NCBI GenBank assembly: GCA_934718275.1
Contig: CAKUZD010000007.1
Coordinates: 57,973 to 121,972 of the forward strand
Direction of reading: 5' to 3'
DNA from: an uncultured Candidatus Melainabacteria bacterium
GTDB lineage: Bacteria; Cyanobacteriota; Vampirovibrionia; Gastranaerophilales; Gastranaerophilaceae
Length of the DNA stretch: 64,000 bases
Shown: one piece after another, positions 16,629 to 24,402 of the stretch
Layout of the letters: each line of letters begins with the position of its first letter
Position numbering within the stretch: the stretch's first letter is position 1
Notes under the pieces: model-generated
Told to the model about the DNA's origin: nothing
The model's input: the letters and a program-made list of their open reading frames with translations, nothing else
Database searches by the model: none
Program-made: the position numbers and the translations under genes

Positions 16629-16809
16629 ATTCTATAAAATTCAACCAAATTATTGTTGTATTTTGTATACAAAATTTGCAGTGCAATTGTATCTTATGTT
16701 CTTTGTTTTTTATTTTTATCTTTTGCGTTAAGAACAATTGATGTAACACAAAACGCATGAAATAACCGCAAATACGATTGGCATTTGAGATACAACAAAC
16801 ACAATAATT

Positions 16810-16975
16810 ATTGTTGCAGTTTTGTAATACTACACTTGACAAAATTGAATAAATCGTAAATACTATAATTAGTCATCTGGTAATGGCTACGGAAGGTTCT
16901 TATGGAAACCGTAGAGGGACTATCAGATGATTTTTTATTGTTCAATTTCCATGTTTAAAGTTGAATTGTAACAAT
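16810..16975. repeat. Cassette 1: A...B repeat pair around an sRNA
   Basis: Repeat A (ATTGTTGCAGTTTTGTAAT, 16810-16828) and repeat B (27 nt, 16949-16975, ending TTGAATTGTAACAAT) recur at 18642-18660 and 19010-19036. The outer 12 nt of B, reversed, read ATTGTTACAATT against ATTGTTGCAGTT in A. The pair therefore looks like imperfect inverted ends of a small insertion cassette. Confidence 0.5.
16870..16936 (+). ncRNA. Small hairpin RNA with terminator
   Basis: A TTGACA (16836-16841) with TACTAT (16861-16866; long 19-nt spacer) precedes a two-tier fold. A 10-bp outer stem TCATCTGGTA (16873-16882) pairs with TATCAGATGA (16921-16930). A purine-rich internal loop ATGG/AGGGAC follows, then the inner stem CTACGG/CCGTAG (16887-16892, 16909-16914). 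Six Ts follow. It may be a free sRNA or an attenuator for the gene at 17054, 118 bp on. I do not recognise the family. Confidence 0.5.
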
Positions 16976-17053
16976 TTTTCTTATGTGCTGATACATTTGT
17001 CAATTTTTAAAAACTTAATAACTTTATATAATAGTAAGGGTAAAGGTTGTTAA

Positions 17054-18325
17054 ATGGTAGATTATTATTCAGTTTCTAATTATAGTCCATTCAATACATA
17101 CTTAAACTATGGATATAATAATTATCCTATGTTTAGAGTGAATAACCCTAAATATGGAATTGATACGCTTAGCAATACAAATTACTTGCAACCTCAGTCA
17201 AATCTCAAATCTGATGTAGCAGCTTTTAGTCCTGATAAACAACTACAAGCTGACCAACAAAAGCAACAAAAACAATTGTCAACAGGTGCAAAAATTGCGA
17301 TAGGGGCTGGTGTTGCAACCGTTATAGCAGTTGGTGCAGATTTCTTATTCTGTAAAGGTAAGCATGTGAAATCTTTATTTGGAAAGAATACACCAAAAAC
17401 TCCAAATAATGGCACAAAACCTAATAATACAACAAACACAATACCAACATCACAACAAACAAAATCATCGCCAAATCATTCTTCTAGCCAAACAGCTCCT
17501 GCTAACAATGTTAATGTAAGTTCTAATGTCTCGACCGACAAAATGAGAGAATATATTGCGAAGAAATACGGTACTGGTATAGATTATAGCCGTAGACCTT
17601 GTGGAAATTACGCAGATGCAATTTATAGAAACTATTTAGGAATTAGAACTTGTCCTAAAGATTATTACAGTATGGATAAATCTTATGATGTGAATAGGTT
17701 ATTTGATGTTTCAAGCAAAGGCAGAAAAGGTATCTGTGTCGACGATAACGACGGTATGGGTTGGTTCTATAGACAGGCAACTAAAAATCTGCAAACAGGT
17801 CAAGCACAACCAAAGGTAGTTGAGAGAATTAGTTTAAATGTATATCCAGACGAAAATTTGATTAAAGTTCTTGATGATTTTATTATACGTACAAATGTCA
17901 ATGTTGAATATAAAGTTCCACAAGTCTTTAATGATTGGTTAACAAGACATGATCCCATCACTATGTATTTTAGAGAAGATATCCCCAAAAGCGTTAAAGA
18001 TGAAGTTATTAGAATAGTTACTCCTTATATAAGAAAATCACCTAAAGGAGAAGTTATGCTTGGTACAAAACTTGCAGAAGGCGTGTATCAAATTCCTAAT
18101 CCTACAGAACAAGATGTTTTAAATCTAATAAAACGAGCAAAAAAACTTGGTGATGATAAGTTGGTTGAATGTTTAGAAAGTACGGCACACGTTGTTAATG
18201 GTGGCGCTGGTTTATATAGTTATTCTCATCATGGTAAACCTGTTGTAAAGGCTTCTGCTGGACAATTCAAAGCTGCTGAAATGTTAATAGAAGATTTGGA
18301 ACGTTTTCAGAAAAATGCAGTATAA
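17054..18325 (+). CDS. Single-membrane-segment protein, possibly HopA1-like C-terminal domain
   Basis: 423 residues. Tyr/Asn-rich N-terminus (1-45), Gln-rich stretch, one hydrophobic segment (GAKIAIGAGVATVIAVGADF, ~77-97), a Thr/Asn/Ser-rich linker to ~165, then a folded domain. The domain run SLNVYPDENLIKVLDDFI, VFNDWLTRHDPITMYFRED and GTKLAEGVYQIPNP resembles HopA1-type effector domains, but this is from memory of the pattern only. It lies between the two A/B cassettes. It may be a surface or translocated protein. No certain function. Confidence 0.55.
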   Translation: MVDYYSVSNYSPFNTYLNYGYNNYPMFRVNNPKYGIDTLSNTNYLQPQSNLKSDVAAFSPDKQLQADQQKQQKQLSTGAKIAIGAGVATVIAVGADFLFCKGKHVKSLFGKNTPKTPNNGTKPNNTTNTIPTSQQTKSSPNHSSSQTAPANNVNVSSNVSTDKMREYIAKKYGTGIDYSRRPCGNYADAIYRNYLGIRTCPKDYYSMDKSYDVNRLFDVSSKGRKGICVDDNDGMGWFYRQATKNLQTGQAQPKVVERISLNVYPDENLIKVLDDFIIRTNVNVEYKVPQVFNDWLTRHDPITMYFREDIPKSVKDEVIRIVTPYIRKSPKGEVMLGTKLAEGVYQIPNPTEQDVLNLIKRAKKLGDDKLVECLESTAHVVNGGAGLYSYSHHGKPVVKASAGQFKAAEMLIEDLERFQKNAV

Positions 18326-18679
18326 CATAACTTAAACTGGCTATTCTAGTCTGTTCAAGAGGTTGTGCAGATTTATAACTGAGTAGTTTAATATATGCAA
18401 ATTATTTATATATTATAGATTCTAAATGTTTTTAATAACAAATCTAAATTTTCAATAATTTTATTAATTTTGGTTTATTCTTTCTGCCTATTCCAATATT
18501 CCATGGTGCGTTGGTGGCGTTGTTTTAGTTCTAAGATTTGTTTTTACAGGCGATTTAAATTGCAACGTACAACGCTATTCAACCTTGGGTTAGAACTGAT
18601 ATATGTAAATTTTAACCTTGCGTTTCAAGTGCCACTATATCATTGTTGCAGTTTTGTAATAAAAAATATGCTCATAGGG
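18326..18679. other. Intergenic, nothing convincing
   Basis: AT-rich, with a somewhat GC-richer patch around 18500-18600. It contains repeat A' at 18642-18660. I see no supported gene. Confidence 0.4.
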
Positions 18680-18707
18680 TTGAAAATTGTAAAAAATCAG
18701 TTATAAT
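18680..18707 (+). promoter_or_regulatory. Promoter of the antisense RNA
   Basis: TTGAAA (18680-18685), a 16-nt spacer and a perfect TATAAT (18702-18707); expected start near 18714. Confidence 0.65.
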
Positions 18708-18713
18708 AAAAGA

Positions 18714-18805
18714 GTAGGGAGAGGTCTTTCGACCTCTTGTTCAACCCCTACATGAGACTTGTAATAATAAGTATTAAATGTCCTATCACTACTAGGACAT
18801 TTTTT
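18714..18805 (+). ncRNA. Putative antisense antitoxin RNA
   Basis: About 90 nt. It begins with hairpin AGAGGTC-TTTC-GACCTCT (18720-18737). It then runs antisense to the last two thirds of the toxin frame and ends at a terminator: AAATGTCCTA (18776-18785) / TAGGACATTT (18793-18802) with a T-run. It is complementary to the toxin mRNA's 3' half and tail, the arrangement of Fst, TxpA and BsrG-type type I systems. Confidence 0.55.
18720..18737 (-). terminator. Toxin mRNA terminator
   Basis: AGAGGTC/GACCTCT stem with a GAAA tetraloop on the minus strand, ten bases after the toxin stop. It is followed by the T-rich CTCTTTTATTAT. The same stem forms the 5' hairpin of the antisense RNA. Confidence 0.5.
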
Positions 18806-18834
18806 ACTATTACAAGTATTTCTTGTTTTGTCAT
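18748..18834 (-). CDS. Putative type I toxin, 28-residue hydrophobic peptide
   Basis: A 28-codon frame (ATG 18834 to TAG 18748). It begins MTKQEILVIVKN and continues with a hydrophobic helix ending LILIITSLM, long enough to span a membrane. A perfect AAAGGAGG (18840-18847) sits five bases before ATG. Just upstream is an 8-bp stem with one bulge (18848-18855 with 18878-18886), which could limit ribosome access. An extended -10 (TG-G-TACAAT, 18925-18933) gives an ~85-nt leader. Size, hydrophobicity, strong RBS, structured leader and an antisense RNA over the 3' half match holin-like or Fst-type toxins. No homologue is identified. Confidence 0.55.
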   Translation of the reverse strand: MTKQEILVIVKNVLVVIGHLILIITSLM

Positions 18835-18924
18835 GGCTTCCTCCTTTCTCTACACCTTTGTCCAACGGAAGATTGTCGTGTATGAGTAAAGGTTTCCACC
18901 ATCTAGGAATTGCCCTACGCGCTG

Positions 18925-18933
18925 ATTGTACCA
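18925..18933 (-). promoter_or_regulatory. Extended -10 promoter of the toxin mRNA
   Basis: Reads TGGTACAAT on the minus strand (TGn plus TACAAT). No good -35 is visible, as is common for extended -10 promoters. Expected start near 18918. Confidence 0.5.
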
Positions 18934-19036
18934 CAAATTTACCTAAATTAATAAATAAAATAGGGATTCCAAAAATTATGAATGTTGGGGGAAATAAAAA
19001 TATTAACTCCCATGTTGAAAGTTGAATTGTAACAAT

Positions 19037-19390
19037 GTAATATTTAACATAATAATCTGAAAATTAGAAAATTATAATACCTTATACAACAGTTGCAAAA
19101 ACTATTATATTTTACTATATTCTCATTAATCCATTAGTTTGATAGTTATAATAAGGATTGGAAAATAGATTACTAGAATATTTGATTATTCGTAACTAAA
19201 AGATAAATTGGTTGTTTTGTCTATATTACATTTTTTATAAACGAAAGCCCACAACAATACTAATATTTTCCCCAATAACTTCTCTTTATATTTTAGAAGT
19301 AAAATGCGGAATTGCTGTTACATGCGAAGAAACAAATAAATTCTATTAATTATGGCTTATTATTCACCCATTTTATTTTTAGATTTAATG
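19037..19390. other. Intergenic, nothing convincing
   Basis: Very AT-rich. No supported open frame, tRNA or strong hairpin seen. Confidence 0.4.
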
Positions 19391-20191
19391 TTATACAACA
19401 CTTATTCCACAATCTATGGCCTTTAAATTATTTGCAATCCAAAAATTATCTTTTGGCATAAAGCTACAATTTATCCCAAAATAAGTTGATCCCGAACCTG
19501 ACATAATTGATTTTGGATAAGATTTTTTTATTTCTTTTAATTCTGCATAATCGTCTATTAAAGCCCATTCTAAGTCGTTGGCAAAATCTTCTCTAATTCC
19601 ATATTCTGATTTAAAATTATTAGTTTTTTTATCTGAAAATTTTGTATAAGCCTCTTTTGCGCTAATGCCAAGATTTTTGGGTTTAATAAGTGAAATATTC
19701 AATTCTTCAAACGGAAGTTTTTCTAAAATTTCACCACGCCCACTCGTCATTTGTCTACCGCCTTCAAGGCAAAAATTCAAATCTGAACCAAGTTTCGCAC
19801 ACAAATTATGTATTTCTTTTTTTGATAACGGATTATTAAAAATTTCATTTAAACCGAAAAGTGTTCCGGCAGCATCTGTACTACCACCTGCAAGTCCTGC
19901 TGCAACAGGAATATTTTTATCTATGTAAATATCTATTTTATGAGGTGTAGTATGTGTATTTTCAATAAAAAGTTTTGTTGCTTTATAAACCAAATTTTTG
20001 TCATTATAAGGGATTTCTGAATTATTACCGGACAAATTTATTTCAAAATTTTCAGATTTTTCAACATTTATAGTTAAATAATCGTATAAACTGATTGTTT
20101 GCATAATACTTTCTATATTATGAAATCCGTCAGGGCGTTTACCGATAACTTTTAGGGTTAAATTAATTTTTGCAGGACATTGAATTTTCAT
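19391..20191 (-). CDS. ispE: 4-diphosphocytidyl-2-C-methyl-D-erythritol kinase
   Basis: 266 residues, GHMP kinase. It phosphorylates CDP-ME, the step before IspF. Visible: AKINLTLKVIGKRPDGFHNI at the start (substrate-binding Lys and Asn), the ATP loop PVAAGLAGGSTDAAG (~92-106) and the late SGSGSTYFGI. Slightly short for the family. ATG overlaps the rsmA stop by four bases and has GAGGAAC upstream, so it is translated from the rsmA message. Confidence 0.94.
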   Translation of the reverse strand: MKIQCPAKINLTLKVIGKRPDGFHNIESIMQTISLYDYLTINVEKSENFEINLSGNNSEIPYNDKNLVYKATKLFIENTHTTPHKIDIYIDKNIPVAAGLAGGSTDAAGTLFGLNEIFNNPLSKKEIHNLCAKLGSDLNFCLEGGRQMTSGRGEILEKLPFEELNISLIKPKNLGISAKEAYTKFSDKKTNNFKSEYGIREDFANDLEWALIDDYAELKEIKKSYPKSIMSGSGSTYFGINCSFMPKDNFWIANNLKAIDCGISVV

Positions 20192-21021
20192 TTTAAAAGT
20201 TCCTCTGAAAGCTTTCCAAAAATTTCAATTGAAAGTTTTTCACCCCTAATATTTTCATCCAAACCAAGATTTTTTAATGCTGATTGAATTTTTTCTTTTG
20301 CAAAACCTCCCGACATTAGGCAATTTTTTATATTTTTTCTGCGTTGTGAAAACCCTGCTTTAACTGTTTTTCGAAAATGGGTATAATCAGTCAAATCCAA
20401 TAGAGGTTTTTCTCTTACAACTAATTTGACAAGTGCGGAATTTACTTTTGGAGCAGGATAAAAAGAACGTCTGCCAACAAGTTTCATGATTTTCACATCT
20501 GCCCAAAACTGAGACAAAATAGTTAATAGGCCATATTGCTTACCGGAAGAATTTTCATTCGCAACCATTCTGCGAGCAACTTCTTCCTGAACCATTAATA
20601 AAATGTCTGTAATCTTATTTCTGTTTTTATTGTTTAAATCATCAATTTCGCCTAATAAATGTGCAATAATCGGACTTGTAATATAGTATGGAATATTTGC
20701 AACTACTTTTACCTTCCCATCACATAATTCTGACAAATCTTGTTTTAAAATATCATTATGAATAATTTTTAAATTAGGTGCTTCCAATTTTTCAAGTTCT
20801 TTTATCGCTTCTTCATCAAGCTCAATAGCAATAACTTGTTTAGCATGTTTTACCAATTGCTCAGTTACAAAACCAACCCCGGGTCCGATTTCAATAACCG
20901 TATCTTCAGGTTGAATATCTGCAAAATCAATGATATCAGCTATCGTCTGACCATCAATCAAAAAATTTTGACCAAGTCTTTTTTTAGTTCTAAAATATTT
21001 AGCCCGTTCGTAGTAGTTCAT
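20188..21021 (-). CDS. rsmA: 16S rRNA (adenine1518/1519-N6)-dimethyltransferase
   Basis: 277 residues from ATG 21021; the upstream extension of 14 codons is rejected. The first residues MNYYERAKYFRTKKRLGQNF match KsgA starts. Motifs: SAM site VIEIGPGVGFVTEQL, catalytic NIPYYITSPI, and the C-terminal helical domain (GFSQRRKNIKNCL). It dimethylates two adenines in the 16S 3' hairpin during 30S assembly. TATTAT lies seven bases before the ATG (leaderless-type start). Coupled to ispE, a common pairing. Confidence 0.95.
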   Translation of the reverse strand: MNYYERAKYFRTKKRLGQNFLIDGQTIADIIDFADIQPEDTVIEIGPGVGFVTEQLVKHAKQVIAIELDEEAIKELEKLEAPNLKIIHNDILKQDLSELCDGKVKVVANIPYYITSPIIAHLLGEIDDLNNKNRNKITDILLMVQEEVARRMVANENSSGKQYGLLTILSQFWADVKIMKLVGRRSFYPAPKVNSALVKLVVREKPLLDLTDYTHFRKTVKAGFSQRRKNIKNCLMSGGFAKEKIQSALKNLGLDENIRGEKLSIEIFGKLSEELLK

Positions 21022-21113
21022 CTTACCTATAATAATACCACACACAGGCAAATGTTTTAACAAAATCTTTTTGTTAATTTTGTGGATGATATAATTTAAA
21101 GGGAGTTAAATAT

Positions 21114-22430
21114 ATGCAAACACAAACCAAACTAAGCAAAAAAGAAATTGTAAAATTATTTGAAGCAGGATGCAAACCTAAAGAAGAACATTGTATCGGA
21201 ATTGAATACGAAAGATTACCTGTATTTTCAGTAACATCTAAAGCTGTCGATTATGGTTCAGAGTTTGGTATTTGTAATTTGCTAAGAAATTTTGCTAAAG
21301 AAGAAAATTGGGATTACATAACTGATGATTATAATATTATTGGTCTCAAACAAGCTCACGACACAATTACGTTAGAACCCGGTTGTCAAGTTGAATTAAG
21401 TATAAAACCTCAAAAAACTATTCAAGAGCTTAAAAATAAAATAGATAAAATAAACAGATTAATTAAACCAATTCTCAACAAATTTGGCATAAATATGCTG
21501 AATTATGGAGTTTCTCCACTTTCAACTCACAAATCAATAAATCTTATTCCCAAAAAGAGATATCATATAATGGCAAAATATTTATGGGGAATTTTGTCAG
21601 ATGTTATGATGCGAGAAACAGCAGGAATTCAGTGTTGTGTTGATTTCGAAAATGAAGAAGATGCTATGACTAAATTCCGTATTGCTAACAAATTAACCCC
21701 TTTTATTACTGCAATATTTGCAAATTCACCTATCAGAGGTGGAGTTGAAACAGGCTATAAAAGTTTTAGAGCTTTAAGTTGGTTAAATACAGATAATGAC
21801 AGATGCGGTTTTGTTGGACAAATTGATGACAAATTTTCTTTCGAAGAATATGTTGATTATGTTCTCGAAACCCCAATGATTTTTATAAATCGTGAAGATA
21901 ATACTATTTCGTTAAATGGAAAAATTTGTTTCGATGAATTTATGGTGAATGGTTTTAACGGATATGAAGCAGATATTGAAGATTTTAATTTACATGCAAA
22001 TCTTTATTTTCCTGAAGTTCGTTTGCGCAATTTTATTGAAATAAGAAATCAGGATTGTGTCGGCAAAAATATGCAATACTCCATTTTAGCAATTTATAAA
22101 GGCATTCTTTACAACAAATCTGCAATCGAAGAAATTGAAGAATTATTCAAAGATTTTGAATACAGAGACTTTTCTGAATTAAGATACAATGTTCCAAAGA
22201 GTGCCTTAAATGCAAAAATAGGAAAATATTTTGCAAAAGATATTGCGAATGAAATTCTTTATATTGCAGAAAAATCACTCATTGAAATGGATACAAATGA
22301 AGAAAATTTCATAGATGCAATTAAAGAATACACAAGTGCAGGACTTTGTCCGGCAGATGTAATTATCCGCAATTGGAACGGTTGTTGGAACAAAGATATT
22401 AAAAAATTAATAAAATATGTCAGTGAATAA
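21114..22430 (+). CDS. gshA: Glutamate-cysteine ligase, plant/cyanobacterial type
   Basis: 438 residues of the GCS2 type. It joins Glu and Cys with ATP, the first step of glutathione synthesis. Visible: CIGIEYERLPVF, TLEPGCQVELSIKPQKT, KYLWGILSDVMMRETAGIQC and ANSPIRGG with a following arginine-rich loop. RBS GGGAG precedes ATG, with TATAAT ~20 bases farther up. No gshB is adjacent, so glutathione or only gamma-Glu-Cys could be made. The plant-like type supports a cyanobacterial or proteobacterial relative. Confidence 0.88.
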   Translation: MQTQTKLSKKEIVKLFEAGCKPKEEHCIGIEYERLPVFSVTSKAVDYGSEFGICNLLRNFAKEENWDYITDDYNIIGLKQAHDTITLEPGCQVELSIKPQKTIQELKNKIDKINRLIKPILNKFGINMLNYGVSPLSTHKSINLIPKKRYHIMAKYLWGILSDVMMRETAGIQCCVDFENEEDAMTKFRIANKLTPFITAIFANSPIRGGVETGYKSFRALSWLNTDNDRCGFVGQIDDKFSFEEYVDYVLETPMIFINREDNTISLNGKICFDEFMVNGFNGYEADIEDFNLHANLYFPEVRLRNFIEIRNQDCVGKNMQYSILAIYKGILYNKSAIEEIEELFKDFEYRDFSELRYNVPKSALNAKIGKYFAKDIANEILYIAEKSLIEMDTNEENFIDAIKEYTSAGLCPADVIIRNWNGCWNKDIKKLIKYVSE

Positions 22431-22486
22431 ATTATTTAAAATTTATTAAAATATGCTCTAATATTTTTTTATGGTAGAATTCGATT

Positions 22487-23014
22487 ATGGAATTTACAGA
22501 GAAAACGTTAGACTCAAAACTTGTATTTGACGGCAGAGTCGTAAAATTGTACAAAGACAGTATTGAATTGCCAACAGGTCAAAAATCTTTTCGAGAAGTA
22601 GTAAAACACTCCGGAGGGGTTGTTATATTAGCATATAAAAATGATAAAATTCTTCTTGTTAAACAATTTAGATACCCTATGAAAGAAGTTCTGTATGAAC
22701 TTCCGGCAGGTAAACTTGAGTATGGAGAAAACCCGTTTGAAGCTGCGAAACGAGAACTCGAAGAAGAAACAGGCTACTGTGCTGAAAAATGGACTGATTT
22801 AGGTTTTGTTTACACATCTCCGGGGTATAGTGATGAAAAATTGTATCTTTACAAAGCCGAAAATTTGAATTTTACTCACCGCCATCCTGACGAAGGTGAA
22901 ATTTTAGAGCCATTGGAAATTGAATTTAATCAAGTTTTGAAAATGATTAATAGTGGTGAAATTTGTGATGCCAAAACACTTTGCGCATTAATGAGAGCTG
23001 AGATTAAAGGGTAA
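22487..23014 (+). CDS. ADP-ribose pyrophosphatase-like NUDIX hydrolase
   Basis: 175 residues. NUDIX box GKLEYGENPFEAAKRELEEE-TG (G-x5-E-x7-RELEEETG intact). The surrounding VVILAYKNDKILLVKQFRYP and YTSPGYSDEKLYLYKA are typical of NudF-type ADP-ribose pyrophosphatases, which split ADP-ribose to AMP and ribose 5-phosphate. ATG lies six bases after TAGAAT (leaderless type). The Cof-type gene follows after three bases, forming an operon. Confidence 0.88.
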   Translation: MEFTEKTLDSKLVFDGRVVKLYKDSIELPTGQKSFREVVKHSGGVVILAYKNDKILLVKQFRYPMKEVLYELPAGKLEYGENPFEAAKRELEEETGYCAEKWTDLGFVYTSPGYSDEKLYLYKAENLNFTHRHPDEGEILEPLEIEFNQVLKMINSGEICDAKTLCALMRAEIKG

Positions 23015-23017
23015 GAT

Positions 23018-23818
23018 ATGACAATTAAACTTGTTGCTACAGATATTGACGGAACAATTGTAAAATGGGATACAAGTGTTTCAGATGGTGTGAAAAACTG
23101 TATTAAAAAACTCAAAAAAAAAGGAATAAAAGTTGTTCTTGTTACAGGCAGAATGCACTGTGCAACAAAACATTTGAGAGATGAACTCGGTCTTAATTCT
23201 CCTGTTGTATCATATCAGGGCGGATTGATTAAAGATAATGATGAAAAAACTCTTTATCAAGAAAATTTGAATAGTAATTGCGCAAAAGAAATTATAAAAT
23301 GGGCGAAAGAAAATAATATTCATCTTAATTTGTATATAAATGACAAACTTTATGTAGAAAATGATGATGATTGCGTAAAAAAATATACAGATGGAAAATT
23401 TGTTTCTTATACGGTTTGCCCTTTCGAGTCTTTAGAAATTGAAAATGTAAATAAAATTTTGGCAATAGACTATGGTAATGCAGAGCGCGTAACAGGTTGG
23501 GTAAAAGAACTACAAGCAAAATATCCTGACTTATATATAGTTAAATCCACTCCATTTTTCTGCGAAATTGGAAGTCAGATGGCTAAAAAATCACTGGGTG
23601 TTGAGTTTTTGGCAAAACATTGGGGCTTAAATAAAGAAGAAATATTGACAATTGGCGACCAAAACAATGATATAGAACTTTTAAAAGCCGGAGGAGTAAA
23701 AGTTGCTATGGGCAACGCAACACAAGAATTAAAAGAATGTGCTACATACATAACTGACACTGTAGAAAATGACGGGTTTGTAAAAGCAATAGAAAAATTC
23801 TGTGATTTAAAATCTTAG
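23018..23818 (+). CDS. Cof-type HAD-IIB phosphatase
   Basis: 266 residues. HAD motif I is DIDGTIVKWD, motif II VLVTGRM, and motifs III/IV give KKSLGVEFLAKHWGL and GDQNNDIELLKAGG. The large alpha/beta IIB cap sits between ~85 and 185. Members dephosphorylate sugar phosphates, FMN or nucleotides; substrate not readable. Second gene of the nudF unit. Confidence 0.9.
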   Translation: MTIKLVATDIDGTIVKWDTSVSDGVKNCIKKLKKKGIKVVLVTGRMHCATKHLRDELGLNSPVVSYQGGLIKDNDEKTLYQENLNSNCAKEIIKWAKENNIHLNLYINDKLYVENDDDCVKKYTDGKFVSYTVCPFESLEIENVNKILAIDYGNAERVTGWVKELQAKYPDLYIVKSTPFFCEIGSQMAKKSLGVEFLAKHWGLNKEEILTIGDQNNDIELLKAGGVKVAMGNATQELKECATYITDTVENDGFVKAIEKFCDLKS

Positions 23819-23837
23819 GTTAATTAATAAAAAAAAA

Positions 23838-23853
23838 GACCTCGTTAGAGGTC
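23838..23853 (-). terminator. Hairpin with T-run on the minus strand only
   Basis: GACCTC (23838-23843), loop GTTA, GAGGTC (23848-23853). The adjacent run of seven As makes a T-run only on the minus strand. No minus-strand gene precedes it. Confidence 0.55.
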
Positions 23854-23985
23854 AAGGTTGGTTATTTTTGGTTATGTTATAGTTTTAATTAATCTTTGGT
23901 TTTACATTTTTTATAATTATCCTGAAAGTAAATATTTGCCTAATTGCAGTTAAAACTTTACAAAACTTTATGATATTATATAAGT

Positions 23986-24402
23986 ATGTTTGAGCGTTTG
24001 AGAAAGTTTTTTTTATCCAAAATATTACGGCGTAAATATTATAGAACAGGAAAGTGCAAAGCCTGTGGAAAATGTTGTACGCAAATTTATGTAAAACATT
24101 ACAAACATGTTGTTCAGGATGAAAAAGAATTCGAAAGACTTCAATACTTGCATAGATTTTATACGTATTTAAAAATTATTGGGAAAGATGACATTGGCTT
24201 AATTTTTGAGTGCCAAAACCTTGATACTGAAACCCACAAATGCAAAATTCATAAAACACGCCCGGGAATATGCAGAAGATACCCCCAAGAAGAATTATTT
24301 TCTATGGGGGGTGCATTGTCTGATGACTGTGGTTACAAAATGGAGCCTATCGTTCCTTTTTGCGAGGTCTTAGAAAAAACTGCAAAGAAAATGAAAGATT
24401 AG
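23986..24402 (+). CDS. YkgJ-family CxxCxxCC metal-binding protein
   Basis: 138 residues. The family signature CKACGKCC (~25-32) is followed by FECQNLDTETHKCKIHKTRPGICRRYP (positions ~84-110), giving two cysteine groups that chelate Zn or Fe. Cytoplasmic; exact role unknown in the family. The ATG lies six bases after TATTAT (leaderless type). It ends four bases inside the convergent gene 24399. Confidence 0.85.
   Translation: MFERLRKFFLSKILRRKYYRTGKCKACGKCCTQIYVKHYKHVVQDEKEFERLQYLHRFYTYLKIIGKDDIGLIFECQNLDTETHKCKIHKTRPGICRRYPQEELFSMGGALSDDCGYKMEPIVPFCEVLEKTAKKMKD

Larger units (their letters stand above)
16629..17053. other. Intergenic with small-RNA cassette
   Basis: This gap holds no convincing gene apart from the hairpin RNA at ~16870-16936 and the A/B repeats that bracket it. 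A 14-bp perfect palindrome (ACAATAATTATTGT) sits at 16801-16814 and overlaps the start of repeat A. Confidence 0.5.
18642..19036. repeat. Cassette 2: A'...B' repeat pair around a type I TA-like locus
   Basis: Repeat A' (18642-18660) is identical to A in 19/19 positions, and B' (19010-19036) matches B with one change. The interior differs completely from cassette 1 and carries the convergent toxin mRNA and antisense RNA described separately. Confidence 0.5.

Noticed and set aside
18701..18934. 77-codon minus-strand frame over the TA-like locus
   Set aside because: Its start lies inside the toxin promoter, it has no RBS, and its composition is unlike its neighbours; the 28-codon frame with a perfect RBS is preferred.
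16810..19036. A/B repeats as CRISPR repeats
   Set aside because: Only two copies of each, about 2 kb apart, with no regular spacers and no cas genes.
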